A stretch of DNA of 54,460 bases from Paenibacillus phytorum (lineage in GTDB: Bacteria > Bacillota > Bacilli > Paenibacillales > NBRC-103111). Location: contig NZ_WHOA01000131.1 of NCBI RefSeq assembly GCF_013141715.1, forward strand, positions 1 through 54,460. The letters are read 5' to 3'. The notes under the pieces were generated by a model. The model searched no databases. It was not told the origin of the DNA and saw only the letters and a list, made by a program, of their open reading frames with translations. Within the stretch, counting starts at the first letter, position 1. Every line of letters starts with the position of its first letter. Both the position numbers and the translations under genes were made by a program. This document shows, piece by piece, positions 23,465 through 32,532 of the stretch.

Positions 23465-24688
23465 TTATGCCGCTGCTTTTTTACGGGTGAGTAAAATAAA
23501 ACATAGGATCGCCCCTATTTCCATCACGGCTATGATGATGCCTAACGGAACCGCGGTTTGGCTGCCGCCAATACCGACCAACGGAGCAACTAGGCCTCCT
23601 ATTATAAAAGAAAGCAAACCTAACAATGCTGCCGCGCTGCCTGCTGTTTTCCCTTGATTTTGAAGAGCTAGGGAGGAAGTTGCCACAGAAACAGGTCCAA
23701 CGCTAGAAACGATAAAGAAAAAAGCCGCCAAAATCATATATAACCCTGCCCCGATTAGGGTAGAAATGAACAGTAACAAGCCGCCGAAAGCGGCAATGGC
23801 AAGACCACCAGCTAGCAATCGATGATTGCTTACTTTACCTGCTAACTTGCCCGTGATTTGACCGGCTATGATGACACCTAGACCGTTAATCGCGAAGCAA
23901 AGACTAAATATTTGCGGGGAAACGCCGAAAATATCCTGCAGCACGAACGGGGACCCCGAAATGTAAGCGAACATGCCGGCAAAAACGAGTCCCTGCGTTA
24001 ACGCATAGCCCATGAACATACGGTCTGTGAGCAGTCCTCCGAACGTTCGGAGCGTGTTGGTGAGTCCACCTTTGGAACGACGCTCTGGCGGATGTGTTTC
24101 CTTCAAGCCCAACACAGTAGCAAAGAGCATAACCACACCGATCAGACTCAAGACAAGGAATACGCCACGCCACGAGGTGAACTGCAAAATTTGTCCACCT
24201 ACGATGGGAGCAAGTATAGGCGCAGCCCCATTGACCAACATTAGAAGGGCAAAAAATTTCGTCAGCTCCACACCTTCATACATATCACGAACAATCGCAC
24301 GGGAGATAACGATGCCAGCTGCACCAGCCATGCCTTGAACGAAACGCAGACCCAGAAATACCCAGATCGTTGGCGAGAACATGCATAGGACCGAGGAAAT
24401 CGCATAAACAACAAGCCCAATCAGCAGTGGCATTCGCCTTCCGCGCACATCACTCACCGAACCGGCGATGAGCTGACCGATCGATAAACCGAGCATGCAG
24501 GCGGTTAAACTCATTTGTGCCAGCGAGGTGGTGGTATGAAGATCATTCGCGAGCACAGGCAGCGCGGGTAAGTACATATCGAGAGAGAGCGGGCCGAAAG
24601 AGGCCAGTGAACCGAGCACGAGCACAATCCATAAACGGTTTGAACGACTTACAGATAGCCTTGCTTGGGAAGCAATAGGATTAGACAT
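23465..24688 (-). CDS. Bcr/CflA-family multidrug MFS exporter
   Basis: Twelve-helix drug-proton antiporter of 407 aa. The Bcr/CflA start LGSLASFGPLSLDMYLPALPVLA is clear, followed by motif A-like GSVSDVRGRRMPLLIG, the RFVQGMAGAAGIVISRAIVRDMY helix 5 motif C region, and ANGAAPILAPIVGG-like text in helix 6. Substrates include chloramphenicol-type compounds and sulfonamides in named homologues; not predictable here. The ATG at 24688 lies directly after a GTG at 24691, with only a weak ribosome site. Single gene between two terminators. It converges on dedA and follows the large secreted-protein gene on the same strand. Confidence 0.92.
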   Translation of the reverse strand: MSNPIASQARLSVSRSNRLWIVLVLGSLASFGPLSLDMYLPALPVLANDLHTTTSLAQMSLTACMLGLSIGQLIAGSVSDVRGRRMPLLIGLVVYAISSVLCMFSPTIWVFLGLRFVQGMAGAAGIVISRAIVRDMYEGVELTKFFALLMLVNGAAPILAPIVGGQILQFTSWRGVFLVLSLIGVVMLFATVLGLKETHPPERRSKGGLTNTLRTFGGLLTDRMFMGYALTQGLVFAGMFAYISGSPFVLQDIFGVSPQIFSLCFAINGLGVIIAGQITGKLAGKVSNHRLLAGGLAIAAFGGLLLFISTLIGAGLYMILAAFFFIVSSVGPVSVATSSLALQNQGKTAGSAAALLGLLSFIIGGLVAPLVGIGGSQTAVPLGIIIAVMEIGAILCFILLTRKKAAA

Positions 24689-24782
24689 CACGTATCACAA
24701 ACTTTCATTCGTAGTAAATTTACGCTACCATCGAGATGTGATTTTGTCTAGTAGGTAACTTTTACAAAGCTGCGCCCAGACG

Positions 24783-24830
24783 AAAAAAGAGCCTCCAACA
24801 ACTCCAGCCGGAATCGTTAAAGGCCCTTTT
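24783..24830 (-). terminator. Terminator of the large secreted-protein gene
   Basis: On the minus strand AAAGGGCCT (24821-24829) pairs with AGGCTCTTT (24786-24794) with one wobble and is followed by TTT. Confidence 0.75.
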
Positions 24831-24846
24831 TCCAGAACGTCATCTC

Positions 24847-27800
24847 TTACTTCGTTACTTTCACCGTAATCTTGTCGCTCGAAGTGACTCCGCCCGCATT
24901 GACCAATTCGCTGCGGTACTCATACACGCCAATGGCTCTGCCGGCAATCGTCGACACTGCGCTTTGTGCACTTGGAGAAGCTGCATTCAAGCTCTTCGTT
25001 TCGATCAAGATGCCATTCTCGTATAGGCGATACTCGGTAGCGTTGGTGCCCCACCACATGTTCATTGTCACTTTGTAGTTGCCATCTCCATCCCAATTAT
25101 CTTGAGATAGTACCGGTTTACCTGGAGATGCGTCTGTAATCTTGACCACAAGTGGGCTGCTAGCTGTTGTTCCGAAGGAATTAATAAGTTCACTTGTATA
25201 CGTGTAAGTGCCGTTCGCTTTACCTTTCACATCTACTTTAGCCACTTGCGCTGCTGGAGATGCGTCTGTCAATGTTTGCGTACTAATGAGTACGCCATTT
25301 TCGTACAGCTTGAACACGGAGCCGTTATTTCCCCACCACATGTTCATTGTGACTGTATAATTACCATCTTTTAATCCAGTTGCCTGACCGCTGTTATCTG
25401 ACAAAACTGGCTTACCTGGCGCCCCAACCGATAACGGCTTCACAACCGTAATAGTCACTGCGTTTGTTGGTACTATTTTTCCATTCAGGGTGACGGTAGC
25501 TGTAATTTGTGCAGTACCTTCTGCCAAAGCGCTAACTTTACCTTGTGCATCTACAGTAACTACCGCTCCATTACTTGTGTTGTAGGCAACTATTGCACCA
25601 CTGAGATCAGCTGGCGTTCCGTTGCTTAATGTACCTGTAAGATGAGTAGCCGTCGTTTCACCCGGTTTCAGAGACACCACGTCAGCAGTAAGGGTAGCTT
25701 TACTGAACGTAACGCTAGCACTCACGTTGAATATTTGTGTCGATTGCACCAAATTGCCCGCTGCATCCACTACACTGTATTGCACCGTATGTGCTCCTAG
25801 TGCTAGACTTCCCGCAGCAATCGTTTGACCGTTGTTAATCACACTGCCATCCAAAGTCAACGTCTGCGTAGCCACACCGGAGTGTGCATCAGTACTGTTC
25901 AAATCAAATCTCAGCGTATCCGCATCTGTTACATTCGCTACTGCGTGACCGGACTCCGTCAACACAGCGACGGGTGCTGTTTTATCTATTTTTACCTGCA
26001 AAGATTTCGCCGCTTCCACATTCCCTGCGGCATCTGTTGAGAAATATCCGATCGTACTCGTACCTTCGTTCTGAACTACAATTGGTGCAACGTAAGCAGC
26101 TGCTGTCCCACCATTGATACTGTATTCGGTCCCCACCGCACCCGCTGATTCATCCACAGCCGTCAAGGTAACCGTCACATCTTCTTTAAACCAGCCCTCG
26201 CTATTTGGAGAACTCGACAATGCCGCCGTCGTCACAGGTGCCACTGTGTCAGCCACTTTGGTGAAGTCGCTCAATCCTCTTGGTTTCAACTGGAATACAC
26301 CTTTGAAAATAGCAGCCACACCTTTGATATTCACGGTTTGACCTGCCTGGTACGGGAACGTACTCTGTGTTAATCCAGTCCGTGCGTCTACCCGAACATG
26401 ATTGCTTACCGCTCCGCTAACCGCATCAAATTCAAAAGAGCCAGTCGGTGTAGCACTAATGATATTATTGATAGTTACATTGCTGAGCTCGACCAGTTGA
26501 CCTTGATTATCGCTTGTTACAGCCGATACAGAAGCTGGTGTAGGTACAGCAGCAACCCCAGTTTTGGCAATTTCCACTGGATCCGTCAACTCGAACTCTG
26601 TGTTAAATAGCGCTGTCGAAGCCGTCACTTTCACGGTATCTCCAAGATGGAATCCACTTAAGCTCTGGAACACATACATACCGCCGGTAGCATCCTGCAA
26701 GTAAAATGATTGCCCGCCAAAAGAGCCCGGTTCCGTAATTACAACGCCCTCAACAGTCACCAATGTTCCTGCAGCTTTCCCCCGTGCTTCAGCGACGGTG
26801 ATCTTTGCTGGAATCGGATTCTGCTCTTCCGGTAATGGTTCAGCCGGAACGTTGCCAAGTGTAACGCCTTCGGTCTTCAAGTTCGTTCCGTTTTGACGCA
26901 ACCTCAAGTTGGCCGCAGCCGTCGTTCCCGGCTTAATTCTAACATTCAAATCTTTTGTAGCATGTCCGTTAATATCTGAGGTCACGCTAAACGTGGAGCT
27001 GTACGCGTATGCAGTAGGCCATGTGCCGTCTGCATTTTGAATCATGGCAATTTGAGCGCCCCCGCTGACCAAATAGATACCCACACTGAACCCAGCTACC
27101 GTCGTAGACGCAGGCAGGTTATCCACAACTACCCGTACGGGGAAGTCGACTGCATTGGGTAGTGTTGCTTGATGCACAAAGCTGTAAGCTGCGCTCGCTG
27201 TTGCTGTTGGTCCGCCGTATGACCCCGGTTTAAATGTACTGCGGTCATACCATTTGTAGCCTGCGTTTGGCGCAGCCCAAGGCTCTGGCTGTGGTTCCGT
27301 TGACGCAGCCGGATTTTCAAAAGGCAGAAGTGCCGTCGGCTGATCCAATTGCAAGCCGCTAACTTGAGATAAGCTTGTATAGCTTTCTTTCTTCGAAAGC
27401 CAGTTCACCATATTTACAAGCAGCACACCATCATTCTGCTCTTTAAAGCCGTCATAGGTCGTCTTCTTCGCGCCCGTATCCTCGCGGACGTATTTCGGTG
27501 TCGCATCTTCAACCGGTGAGGAATCGCCGATAAATCCAGCCTTTCCTGCACCCGCTTTAGCAACAGCCACATAAGGGCCTTCGGCAATGCCGCCTCCGTT
27601 ATAAACACCTTGATCAACTGCATTTGCCCACGCATCACTTGTTTGCGGCAGGTACACAATCCCCTTCGCCTTTGTCGGATCAAGAATGGCTAATGTAGAA
27701 CCTGCATGCATAGCCACTGTTGAGACACCGCTGGTAATCCCGAAAGCTTGCTCTGGCGCTACTATTTGATTCGCCGTAATATCTCCTAAAGCATTATAGC

Positions 27801-28419
27801 GGAAACGCAAACCGAACTGTGTAGCCAACCAGTCCGAACTTGCTACATCCTGCATCGCCGACGAAGCGATCTCTTCTGCGTTCATGCCGCTAGCCGGGTT
27901 CGTCCATGCGCCTCTGCGGTAGCCATTGAATACTTCCGAACCGTCCCAACGGTTCTTGTTGCGGTCTGCATTGTAGTGATCTCCGATGAAGAAGATACTG
28001 CCGCCTCCCTGCACGTATTGCTCCAGAGCGGCCTGCTCGCTCGTCTTATAAGGAACATTAGACTCCGCAACGACGAATACATCGTAACCACTCAAATCAC
28101 TCAAAGTAATTGGTGTTGTTTTGCGCAGCTCTTTCACATAATAACCATTATTCGCTAAAGCATTGGCGAAATCGGAGAAAGCGCCATCAATAACCCAATC
28201 GGCAGCCCCAGCCGTTTGTTCATGCGTATTGTCGAAAAGCACCTTCTTGCCAGCATTTTCATTCACAACTTTGGCTTCAATGAAAGGAGCTGGATCACTC
28301 GGTCCTTCCGCCATAACAGCTTGCCAACTGCTTGTGGCCAATACTTGAAACGGTAACGCGATTGTTACGGCAAGTGTTGTTTTCAAAAGTTTTGCTTTCC
28401 ATCCTGCTAGCCTACTCAT
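24847..28419 (-). CDS. Large secreted multidomain protein (GATase-like, OB-fold, Ig-like, C-terminal repeats)
   Basis: Exported 1190-residue protein. A signal peptide (1-36, ending VMAEG) is followed by a class-I amidotransferase-like DUF4350-type domain (about 55-350: LFDNTHEQTAGAADWVIDGA, GGSIFFIGDHYNADRNKNRWDG, GKAGFIGDSSPVED). Then come a beta domain (about 380-520), an OB-fold of the YhcR/DUF5689 kind (about 540-630), a second OB-like unit, an OmpL47/bacterial-Ig segment (about 730-830), Ig-like domains (about 830-990) and two roughly 95-residue C-terminal repeats with the YTVTMNMWWGNNG core. The latter are known from Paenibacillus chitinases and are thought to bind polysaccharide. Nuclease-linked or metallophosphatase relatives carry the OB-fold, but no catalytic centre is certain. 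AAGGAGG precedes the ATG. Confidence 0.85.
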   Translation of the reverse strand: MSRLAGWKAKLLKTTLAVTIALPFQVLATSSWQAVMAEGPSDPAPFIEAKVVNENAGKKVLFDNTHEQTAGAADWVIDGAFSDFANALANNGYYVKELRKTTPITLSDLSGYDVFVVAESNVPYKTSEQAALEQYVQGGGSIFFIGDHYNADRNKNRWDGSEVFNGYRRGAWTNPASGMNAEEIASSAMQDVASSDWLATQFGLRFRYNALGDITANQIVAPEQAFGITSGVSTVAMHAGSTLAILDPTKAKGIVYLPQTSDAWANAVDQGVYNGGGIAEGPYVAVAKAGAGKAGFIGDSSPVEDATPKYVREDTGAKKTTYDGFKEQNDGVLLVNMVNWLSKKESYTSLSQVSGLQLDQPTALLPFENPAASTEPQPEPWAAPNAGYKWYDRSTFKPGSYGGPTATASAAYSFVHQATLPNAVDFPVRVVVDNLPASTTVAGFSVGIYLVSGGAQIAMIQNADGTWPTAYAYSSTFSVTSDINGHATKDLNVRIKPGTTAAANLRLRQNGTNLKTEGVTLGNVPAEPLPEEQNPIPAKITVAEARGKAAGTLVTVEGVVITEPGSFGGQSFYLQDATGGMYVFQSLSGFHLGDTVKVTASTALFNTEFELTDPVEIAKTGVAAVPTPASVSAVTSDNQGQLVELSNVTINNIISATPTGSFEFDAVSGAVSNHVRVDARTGLTQSTFPYQAGQTVNIKGVAAIFKGVFQLKPRGLSDFTKVADTVAPVTTAALSSSPNSEGWFKEDVTVTLTAVDESAGAVGTEYSINGGTAAAYVAPIVVQNEGTSTIGYFSTDAAGNVEAAKSLQVKIDKTAPVAVLTESGHAVANVTDADTLRFDLNSTDAHSGVATQTLTLDGSVINNGQTIAAGSLALGAHTVQYSVVDAAGNLVQSTQIFNVSASVTFSKATLTADVVSLKPGETTATHLTGTLSNGTPADLSGAIVAYNTSNGAVVTVDAQGKVSALAEGTAQITATVTLNGKIVPTNAVTITVVKPLSVGAPGKPVLSDNSGQATGLKDGNYTVTMNMWWGNNGSVFKLYENGVLISTQTLTDASPAAQVAKVDVKGKANGTYTYTSELINSFGTTASSPLVVKITDASPGKPVLSQDNWDGDGNYKVTMNMWWGTNATEYRLYENGILIETKSLNAASPSAQSAVSTIAGRAIGVYEYRSELVNAGGVTSSDKITVKVTK

Positions 28420-28647
28420 TACAATTCCTCCTTAGCATTTGCTGAGTCAAAAAATTTCTTCATAAGCAGAGGCTTTATGGACAGACAAGCCCAATAATAC
28501 CTCTAAATTTTACCATGATCTAAAAGGAAAAAGTGATATTTTTTTGTAAAGATAAGGAAGTTTGTGCAGGTTTACAACCGCCATAGATGATTATCTAAAA
28601 TCAATGAAAATGAGACCTGGAATAATAATGGATCCACACACAAATAA

Positions 28648-28668
28648 AACCTGGCCGATGGCCAGGTT
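28648..28668 (-). terminator. Strong hairpin in intergenic DNA (terminator-like on the minus strand)
   Basis: AACCTGGCC (28648-28656) / GGCCAGGTT (28660-28668), perfect 9-bp stem, 3-nt loop; on the minus strand it is followed by TTTATTTG. It may back up the regulator-operon terminator at 28968-29001. Confidence 0.6.
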
Positions 28669-28756
28669 CTTGTCGAAAGCCTACGTTTGAGCATGGGGAA
28701 CGAACTTCTCTTTGCTATCACTCGCTCGTTTAGATACCAATCCGCCTTCTTCTCGT

Positions 28757-28834
28757 CTGTAATGATGAATTATATCGTTACAGACACGATTCCATATCCC
28801 TTCGCATCTGTAACGATGAAAAATATCTTTACAG
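28757..28834 (+). repeat. Two CTGTAAYGAT hairpins at a 51-bp period
   Basis: CTGTAATGAT (28757) / ATCGTTACAG (ending 28783) and CTGTAACGAT (28808) / ATCTTTACAG (ending 28834). Both loops and the following CTC/CGAT text resemble the units at 6567 and 6681. The 590-bp gap 28420-29009 holds these, two terminator-like hairpins and no gene. Confidence 0.65.
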
Positions 28835-28967
28835 CCTCGCTTAGCGCACAAAACTGCACTTCTTCACTAAAGACCGGGACTGATTTATCCGTTTGTTTAC
28901 AAACACCGTTCAAAGTACCGGATCGAGAAGTTATGCATCGTTATGGGGGTATCTTATTCTTCCAAAA

Positions 28968-29001
28968 AAACAGACTTGTTCACATGTGAACAAGTCTGTT
29001 T
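28968..29001 (-). terminator. 34-bp perfect palindrome: terminator of the YesMN-type operon
   Basis: Arms of 17 bp (28968-28984 and 28985-29001, AAACAGACTTGTTCACA) pair without mismatch and the minus strand continues TTTT. It lies 9 bp past the response regulator stop. Confidence 0.85.
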
Positions 29002-29009
29002 CTTCTCCG

Positions 29010-30641
29010 TTAAGACGGCTGATTCGCTTTCGTTTGTCCACGATAAGCATTCGGCACAAACCCTGTATGCGCTTTGAACAGCTTACCGAAATAATTCTTA
29101 TTTTCGTAGCCCAACGAATCGGAAATTTGTTCAACGCTCTTATCTGTGATTTCCAAGAGCTCCTTCGCTTTCTCCATCTTCAGCCGTGTGACGTATTCAA
29201 TGAAATTCTCCCCGGTTTCCCGCTTGAACAATCGGCTTAAATAGCTTGGATGCAGATGAAGATGGGTCGCAGCATCTTCGAGGGAAATTTTCATATGTAG
29301 ATGATTATATACAAAGCGTTGACACTCTAGAATTTCACGGTTGTGGGACTCGCGATACACCTGGCCTGCCCATTGAATGGCCTGCTGAAGGTAATCCTTG
29401 AGCCATAACTCAAGCTCACGGAGGGATGACAAATCATGAACATCATGATGCAAGAGCTCCGAAGAAAAGGTTGACTGATAGTGCTGAAGAGACTTGAGCC
29501 GCATCCGTACGTCGAGAATCATCTTCAGCAGCCATTCCTTTACTTCCATCGGGCGAAATCGGTTATATTGGATAAAATCTATCCACTTCGAGACAAACCC
29601 ATCGATCATATCCAATCGCTCATCGAAAACAACACTCCGAAACTCATCTAGTGCTTCGGAGTACTGCGCTAACAGCAACCCTCCGTCCCCGAATCCTTCT
29701 CTAACATGCCCCGATTTAATGATAGATGACTCCGGCAAATAAAAACGTAGATTCTTCCCTTCGACCATTCGAATCAATTGATCTTTCAAAGATCGTGCAT
29801 CTTTGATTGGGCTTCCCGTTAGAAAGGTGAATGAAAGCTTCGAGTATTGCTGTAAGCTGCTTTGCAGCTGCCTTAGTGTCTGCTCCACCTTCTGACTGTT
29901 GTTGACGTGAAGCTCCGAGTAATGTGGAAACAACAAAACAAATTCTCCGGTATCATAAGTGAAAAGTGCTGTCTCCTTCTGATCGACAAGCAGCTCTTCA
30001 ACAATATTCTGGATGGTGTATTCAAACAAATCTTTGGATTGAAAGCGATTGTCTGCCTCCTTCACACGATTCGCGTAACCAAAGACCGGAAGTACTCCTT
30101 GTTTTCCAAGTCGAATGCCGAAACCTTCAGCTTTCAAAGTCCACTCTTCCGCATCAAACAAGGGCTCATTCACCGTACTGCGGATAAATTGACGCTTGGA
30201 CGCACCGCGGTGTTGATAAGCCTCCTTCTCGAGATTGCGGCTCTTCGACACTACTTGAACCTCCGCGTCCAACTGTTCCTTCAACCTTCCGAGCAACTCA
30301 GAAATGTTGCCAACATTCATCGTTTCCTTCAAGATATATTCGCTTACCGACAGCTTCATCGCTGTTTGCGCATAGTGAAAATCATCGTGACAGGAAAGAA
30401 TCACGGCCTTCATGCGAGGATGAACCTCACGCAGATGCCCAATGAGTTCCAGTCCATTCATGCCAGGCATGCCAATATCGCTTATAAGCACATCCGTCTT
30501 TTCCTGGCGTCCGGCTTCGAGCGCATCCAATGGATTCTCGTAAGCGCCCGTCAATGTATACCCTAATTCTGCCCACTGAATTGAAGTCTTCAGAAATTCA
30601 AGCACAGGTAAATCATCATCCACTATAACAACGGAGTACAT
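29010..30641 (-). CDS. YesN-type response regulator with AraC output domain
   Basis: Response regulator of 543 aa controlling carbohydrate uptake genes. The receiver (1-120) has D8/D9 and phospho-acceptor D55 in ISDIGMPG; a long linker (130-430) is typical of YesN. The AraC double HTH (about 440-540) has ISLEDAATHLHLHPSYLSRLFKRETGENFIEYVTRLKMEKA and SVEQISDSLGYENKNYFGKLFK. The ATG lies 2 bp after the stop of the sensor gene, preceded by GGAGGGG. It is downstream of the ABC genes behind a terminator, so it probably has its own promoter. Its target is expected to be the ABC operon. Confidence 0.93.
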   Translation of the reverse strand: MYSVVIVDDDLPVLEFLKTSIQWAELGYTLTGAYENPLDALEAGRQEKTDVLISDIGMPGMNGLELIGHLREVHPRMKAVILSCHDDFHYAQTAMKLSVSEYILKETMNVGNISELLGRLKEQLDAEVQVVSKSRNLEKEAYQHRGASKRQFIRSTVNEPLFDAEEWTLKAEGFGIRLGKQGVLPVFGYANRVKEADNRFQSKDLFEYTIQNIVEELLVDQKETALFTYDTGEFVLLFPHYSELHVNNSQKVEQTLRQLQSSLQQYSKLSFTFLTGSPIKDARSLKDQLIRMVEGKNLRFYLPESSIIKSGHVREGFGDGGLLLAQYSEALDEFRSVVFDERLDMIDGFVSKWIDFIQYNRFRPMEVKEWLLKMILDVRMRLKSLQHYQSTFSSELLHHDVHDLSSLRELELWLKDYLQQAIQWAGQVYRESHNREILECQRFVYNHLHMKISLEDAATHLHLHPSYLSRLFKRETGENFIEYVTRLKMEKAKELLEITDKSVEQISDSLGYENKNYFGKLFKAHTGFVPNAYRGQTKANQPS

Positions 30642-30643
30642 GG

Positions 30644-32431
30644 TTACCCCTCCTTTCCTGCTTGTTGTGGAAAGCGCAGCACAATCTGCGTTCCCTGATC
30701 TGGTCCGCTTTCGATTTCATAATCAAAACGATGACCATATATTAAACGAAGTCGTTCAAATACATTGTGTAAACCAATGCCCGACAAGGAAGGGCTGCTT
30801 GTTTCCTGAAATTTCTGGGTAGGAACGACATCCAAATGATTGCGAAGTGCAGCTAGACGTTCAGGAGGCATCCCGACCCCCGTATCTCTTACCTCCACTT
30901 GCAGCCTACCATCCTCACAAATTCTCGAGGCTATGGTAATTTCCCCTGCCTTACTTTTAAGCCCATGTATATAAGCGTTCTCAATAAGCGGCTGTAGTAA
31001 AAACCTAGGTATTTCAAGAAGAAGGGTGTCTGAAGCCGCAGAAATCTGCAGTTGTACCCGATCACCGTGCCGAGAATTTAGCAGTCGAATATAATGTTCG
31101 TTAATCTCAATCTCCTCATGCAGTGAAATGTATTCATTGTTGCGGTTGATCGTCATCCGCAAGAGAGAGGATAATGAACTGATCAGCTCCGCATTCTCAG
31201 AATCACCCTTCATCATGATTTTCAGACGGATTGAATTAAGCACGTTAAATAAAAAATGCGGATTAATTTGCGCCTGCAGCATCGCTAACTCTGCCTTACG
31301 CTTTAACTCTTGTTCGCGGCGGTTCTCTTCTAACATCCGTTCAATACGGTCGATCATTCGGTCGAATACATAACCTAGCCGCCCTACCTCATCTCCCCCG
31401 CTGACGTTAGATCGCTCACTCAGTTGGCCGGATTCAATACGGACTACGGTTTGGACAAGCCGCGCAATCGGCTTCGTAAGCGTACGCACCATATAAAGGA
31501 GCACTACGCCGAATAGGATTAAAAAGAATAACTGAATCAGGAAATCCGTCTTTCGGAAGGACTCAATTTTCTGGGCAGCGGTTTTATAAGGACTCATATT
31601 AACAAGCTTCCATTCGGGCGTTAAATGATTGCTATGCAATATGTAGTCTTCTCCATCTACCTTCACAAACGAAGATCCATCCTGCGCCGGAAGCTGATCA
31701 TAGTAAGGAAACGGATGACCAATTGTGGTGGAGTCTTTATCGACCAGAATACGCCCCTGACCGTCAACAATGACCATCGATTCGTTGTTTTTATATTGAT
31801 CAAATAACTGTTGGATTGTGCTTAGTTCCATTCCAACAATCACATATCCGTATGTTAATCCATTTATACGAAGCGGTTTTGCTGCCGCCAATATATAAGG
31901 TTGATCGGTTGCTTGACTATAATTGGGCTCAGCGCCTATCCATTTGACATTATAACCGGACGCCTTATCCACATCGCTAAACCAACTTTTTTGCAGGAAT
32001 TCATTCGGGTTAAAAGCAAAGGTTGAATACGAAGCAACATACTCACCATTGGGCAAAAGCAGTGTGACGTATAAATTACCAAATGAGTTGATGACCGTTG
32101 ACATTTTCTTGAATATCGTCTGTTTATACGCCAAGACATCCCCTTTATCCGTTTGGTCATTTGCTCGGCCTAATTCCCGAATAGAAAGCTGTAGATCCTC
32201 ATCAAATTGAATGAAATTCATCACATAAAGCATATTTTTCATTTGTCCGTTTACAATCTGATTGACGATCCGCATCGATTCCTGGGAATTATCAGCCACT
32301 TGCGACCTCACTGCATCCCGTGTTAGCAGACTGGAGACGTTCATGGAAACGATGGAAGGGAGAACGAGACAAATCAGAATCGTCAGCACCAATTTATTGC
32401 GTAGTGATAAGGTACGAAGCCAGCTCGGCAC
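30644..32431 (-). CDS. YesM-type sensor histidine kinase
   Basis: Membrane sensor for the regulator encoded directly downstream. Transmembrane helix 1 is about 13-33 (LVLTILICLVLPSIVSM), a Cache-type extracellular sensor covers about 35-290 and helix 2 about 295-315 (LIQLFFLILFGVVLLYMV). HAMP is about 316-370. The His_kinase domain has QINPHFLFNVLNSIRLKIM, where the His after Pro is phosphorylated. The HATPase has FLLQPLIENAYIHGLK and VRDTGVGMPPERL. GTG 32431 is 6 nt after AGGAG. It is transcribed after the sugar-binding protein gene, past a terminator, and probably senses the sugar or its loaded binding protein. Confidence 0.93.
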   Translation of the reverse strand: MPSWLRTLSLRNKLVLTILICLVLPSIVSMNVSSLLTRDAVRSQVADNSQESMRIVNQIVNGQMKNMLYVMNFIQFDEDLQLSIRELGRANDQTDKGDVLAYKQTIFKKMSTVINSFGNLYVTLLLPNGEYVASYSTFAFNPNEFLQKSWFSDVDKASGYNVKWIGAEPNYSQATDQPYILAAAKPLRINGLTYGYVIVGMELSTIQQLFDQYKNNESMVIVDGQGRILVDKDSTTIGHPFPYYDQLPAQDGSSFVKVDGEDYILHSNHLTPEWKLVNMSPYKTAAQKIESFRKTDFLIQLFFLILFGVVLLYMVRTLTKPIARLVQTVVRIESGQLSERSNVSGGDEVGRLGYVFDRMIDRIERMLEENRREQELKRKAELAMLQAQINPHFLFNVLNSIRLKIMMKGDSENAELISSLSSLLRMTINRNNEYISLHEEIEINEHYIRLLNSRHGDRVQLQISAASDTLLLEIPRFLLQPLIENAYIHGLKSKAGEITIASRICEDGRLQVEVRDTGVGMPPERLAALRNHLDVVPTQKFQETSSPSLSGIGLHNVFERLRLIYGHRFDYEIESGPDQGTQIVLRFPQQAGKEG

Positions 32432-32464
32432 TGCACTCTCCTGCCTTTCGGTTGCATCATGAAA

Positions 32465-32497
32465 TGGGAAAAAGAGGAGCCCTAGGCCTCCTCTTTC
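32465..32497 (-). terminator. Terminator after the solute-binding protein gene
   Basis: AAAGAGGAG (32471-32479) / CTCCTCTTT (32488-32496) with a GC-rich loop; the minus strand continues TTTTCCC. It separates the ABC genes from the YesMN pair, so those two are either read through or separately promoted. Confidence 0.8.
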
Positions 32498-32532
32498 AAT
32501 TATATCAGGAATGGTGCGCCGTTCGTTAATAA

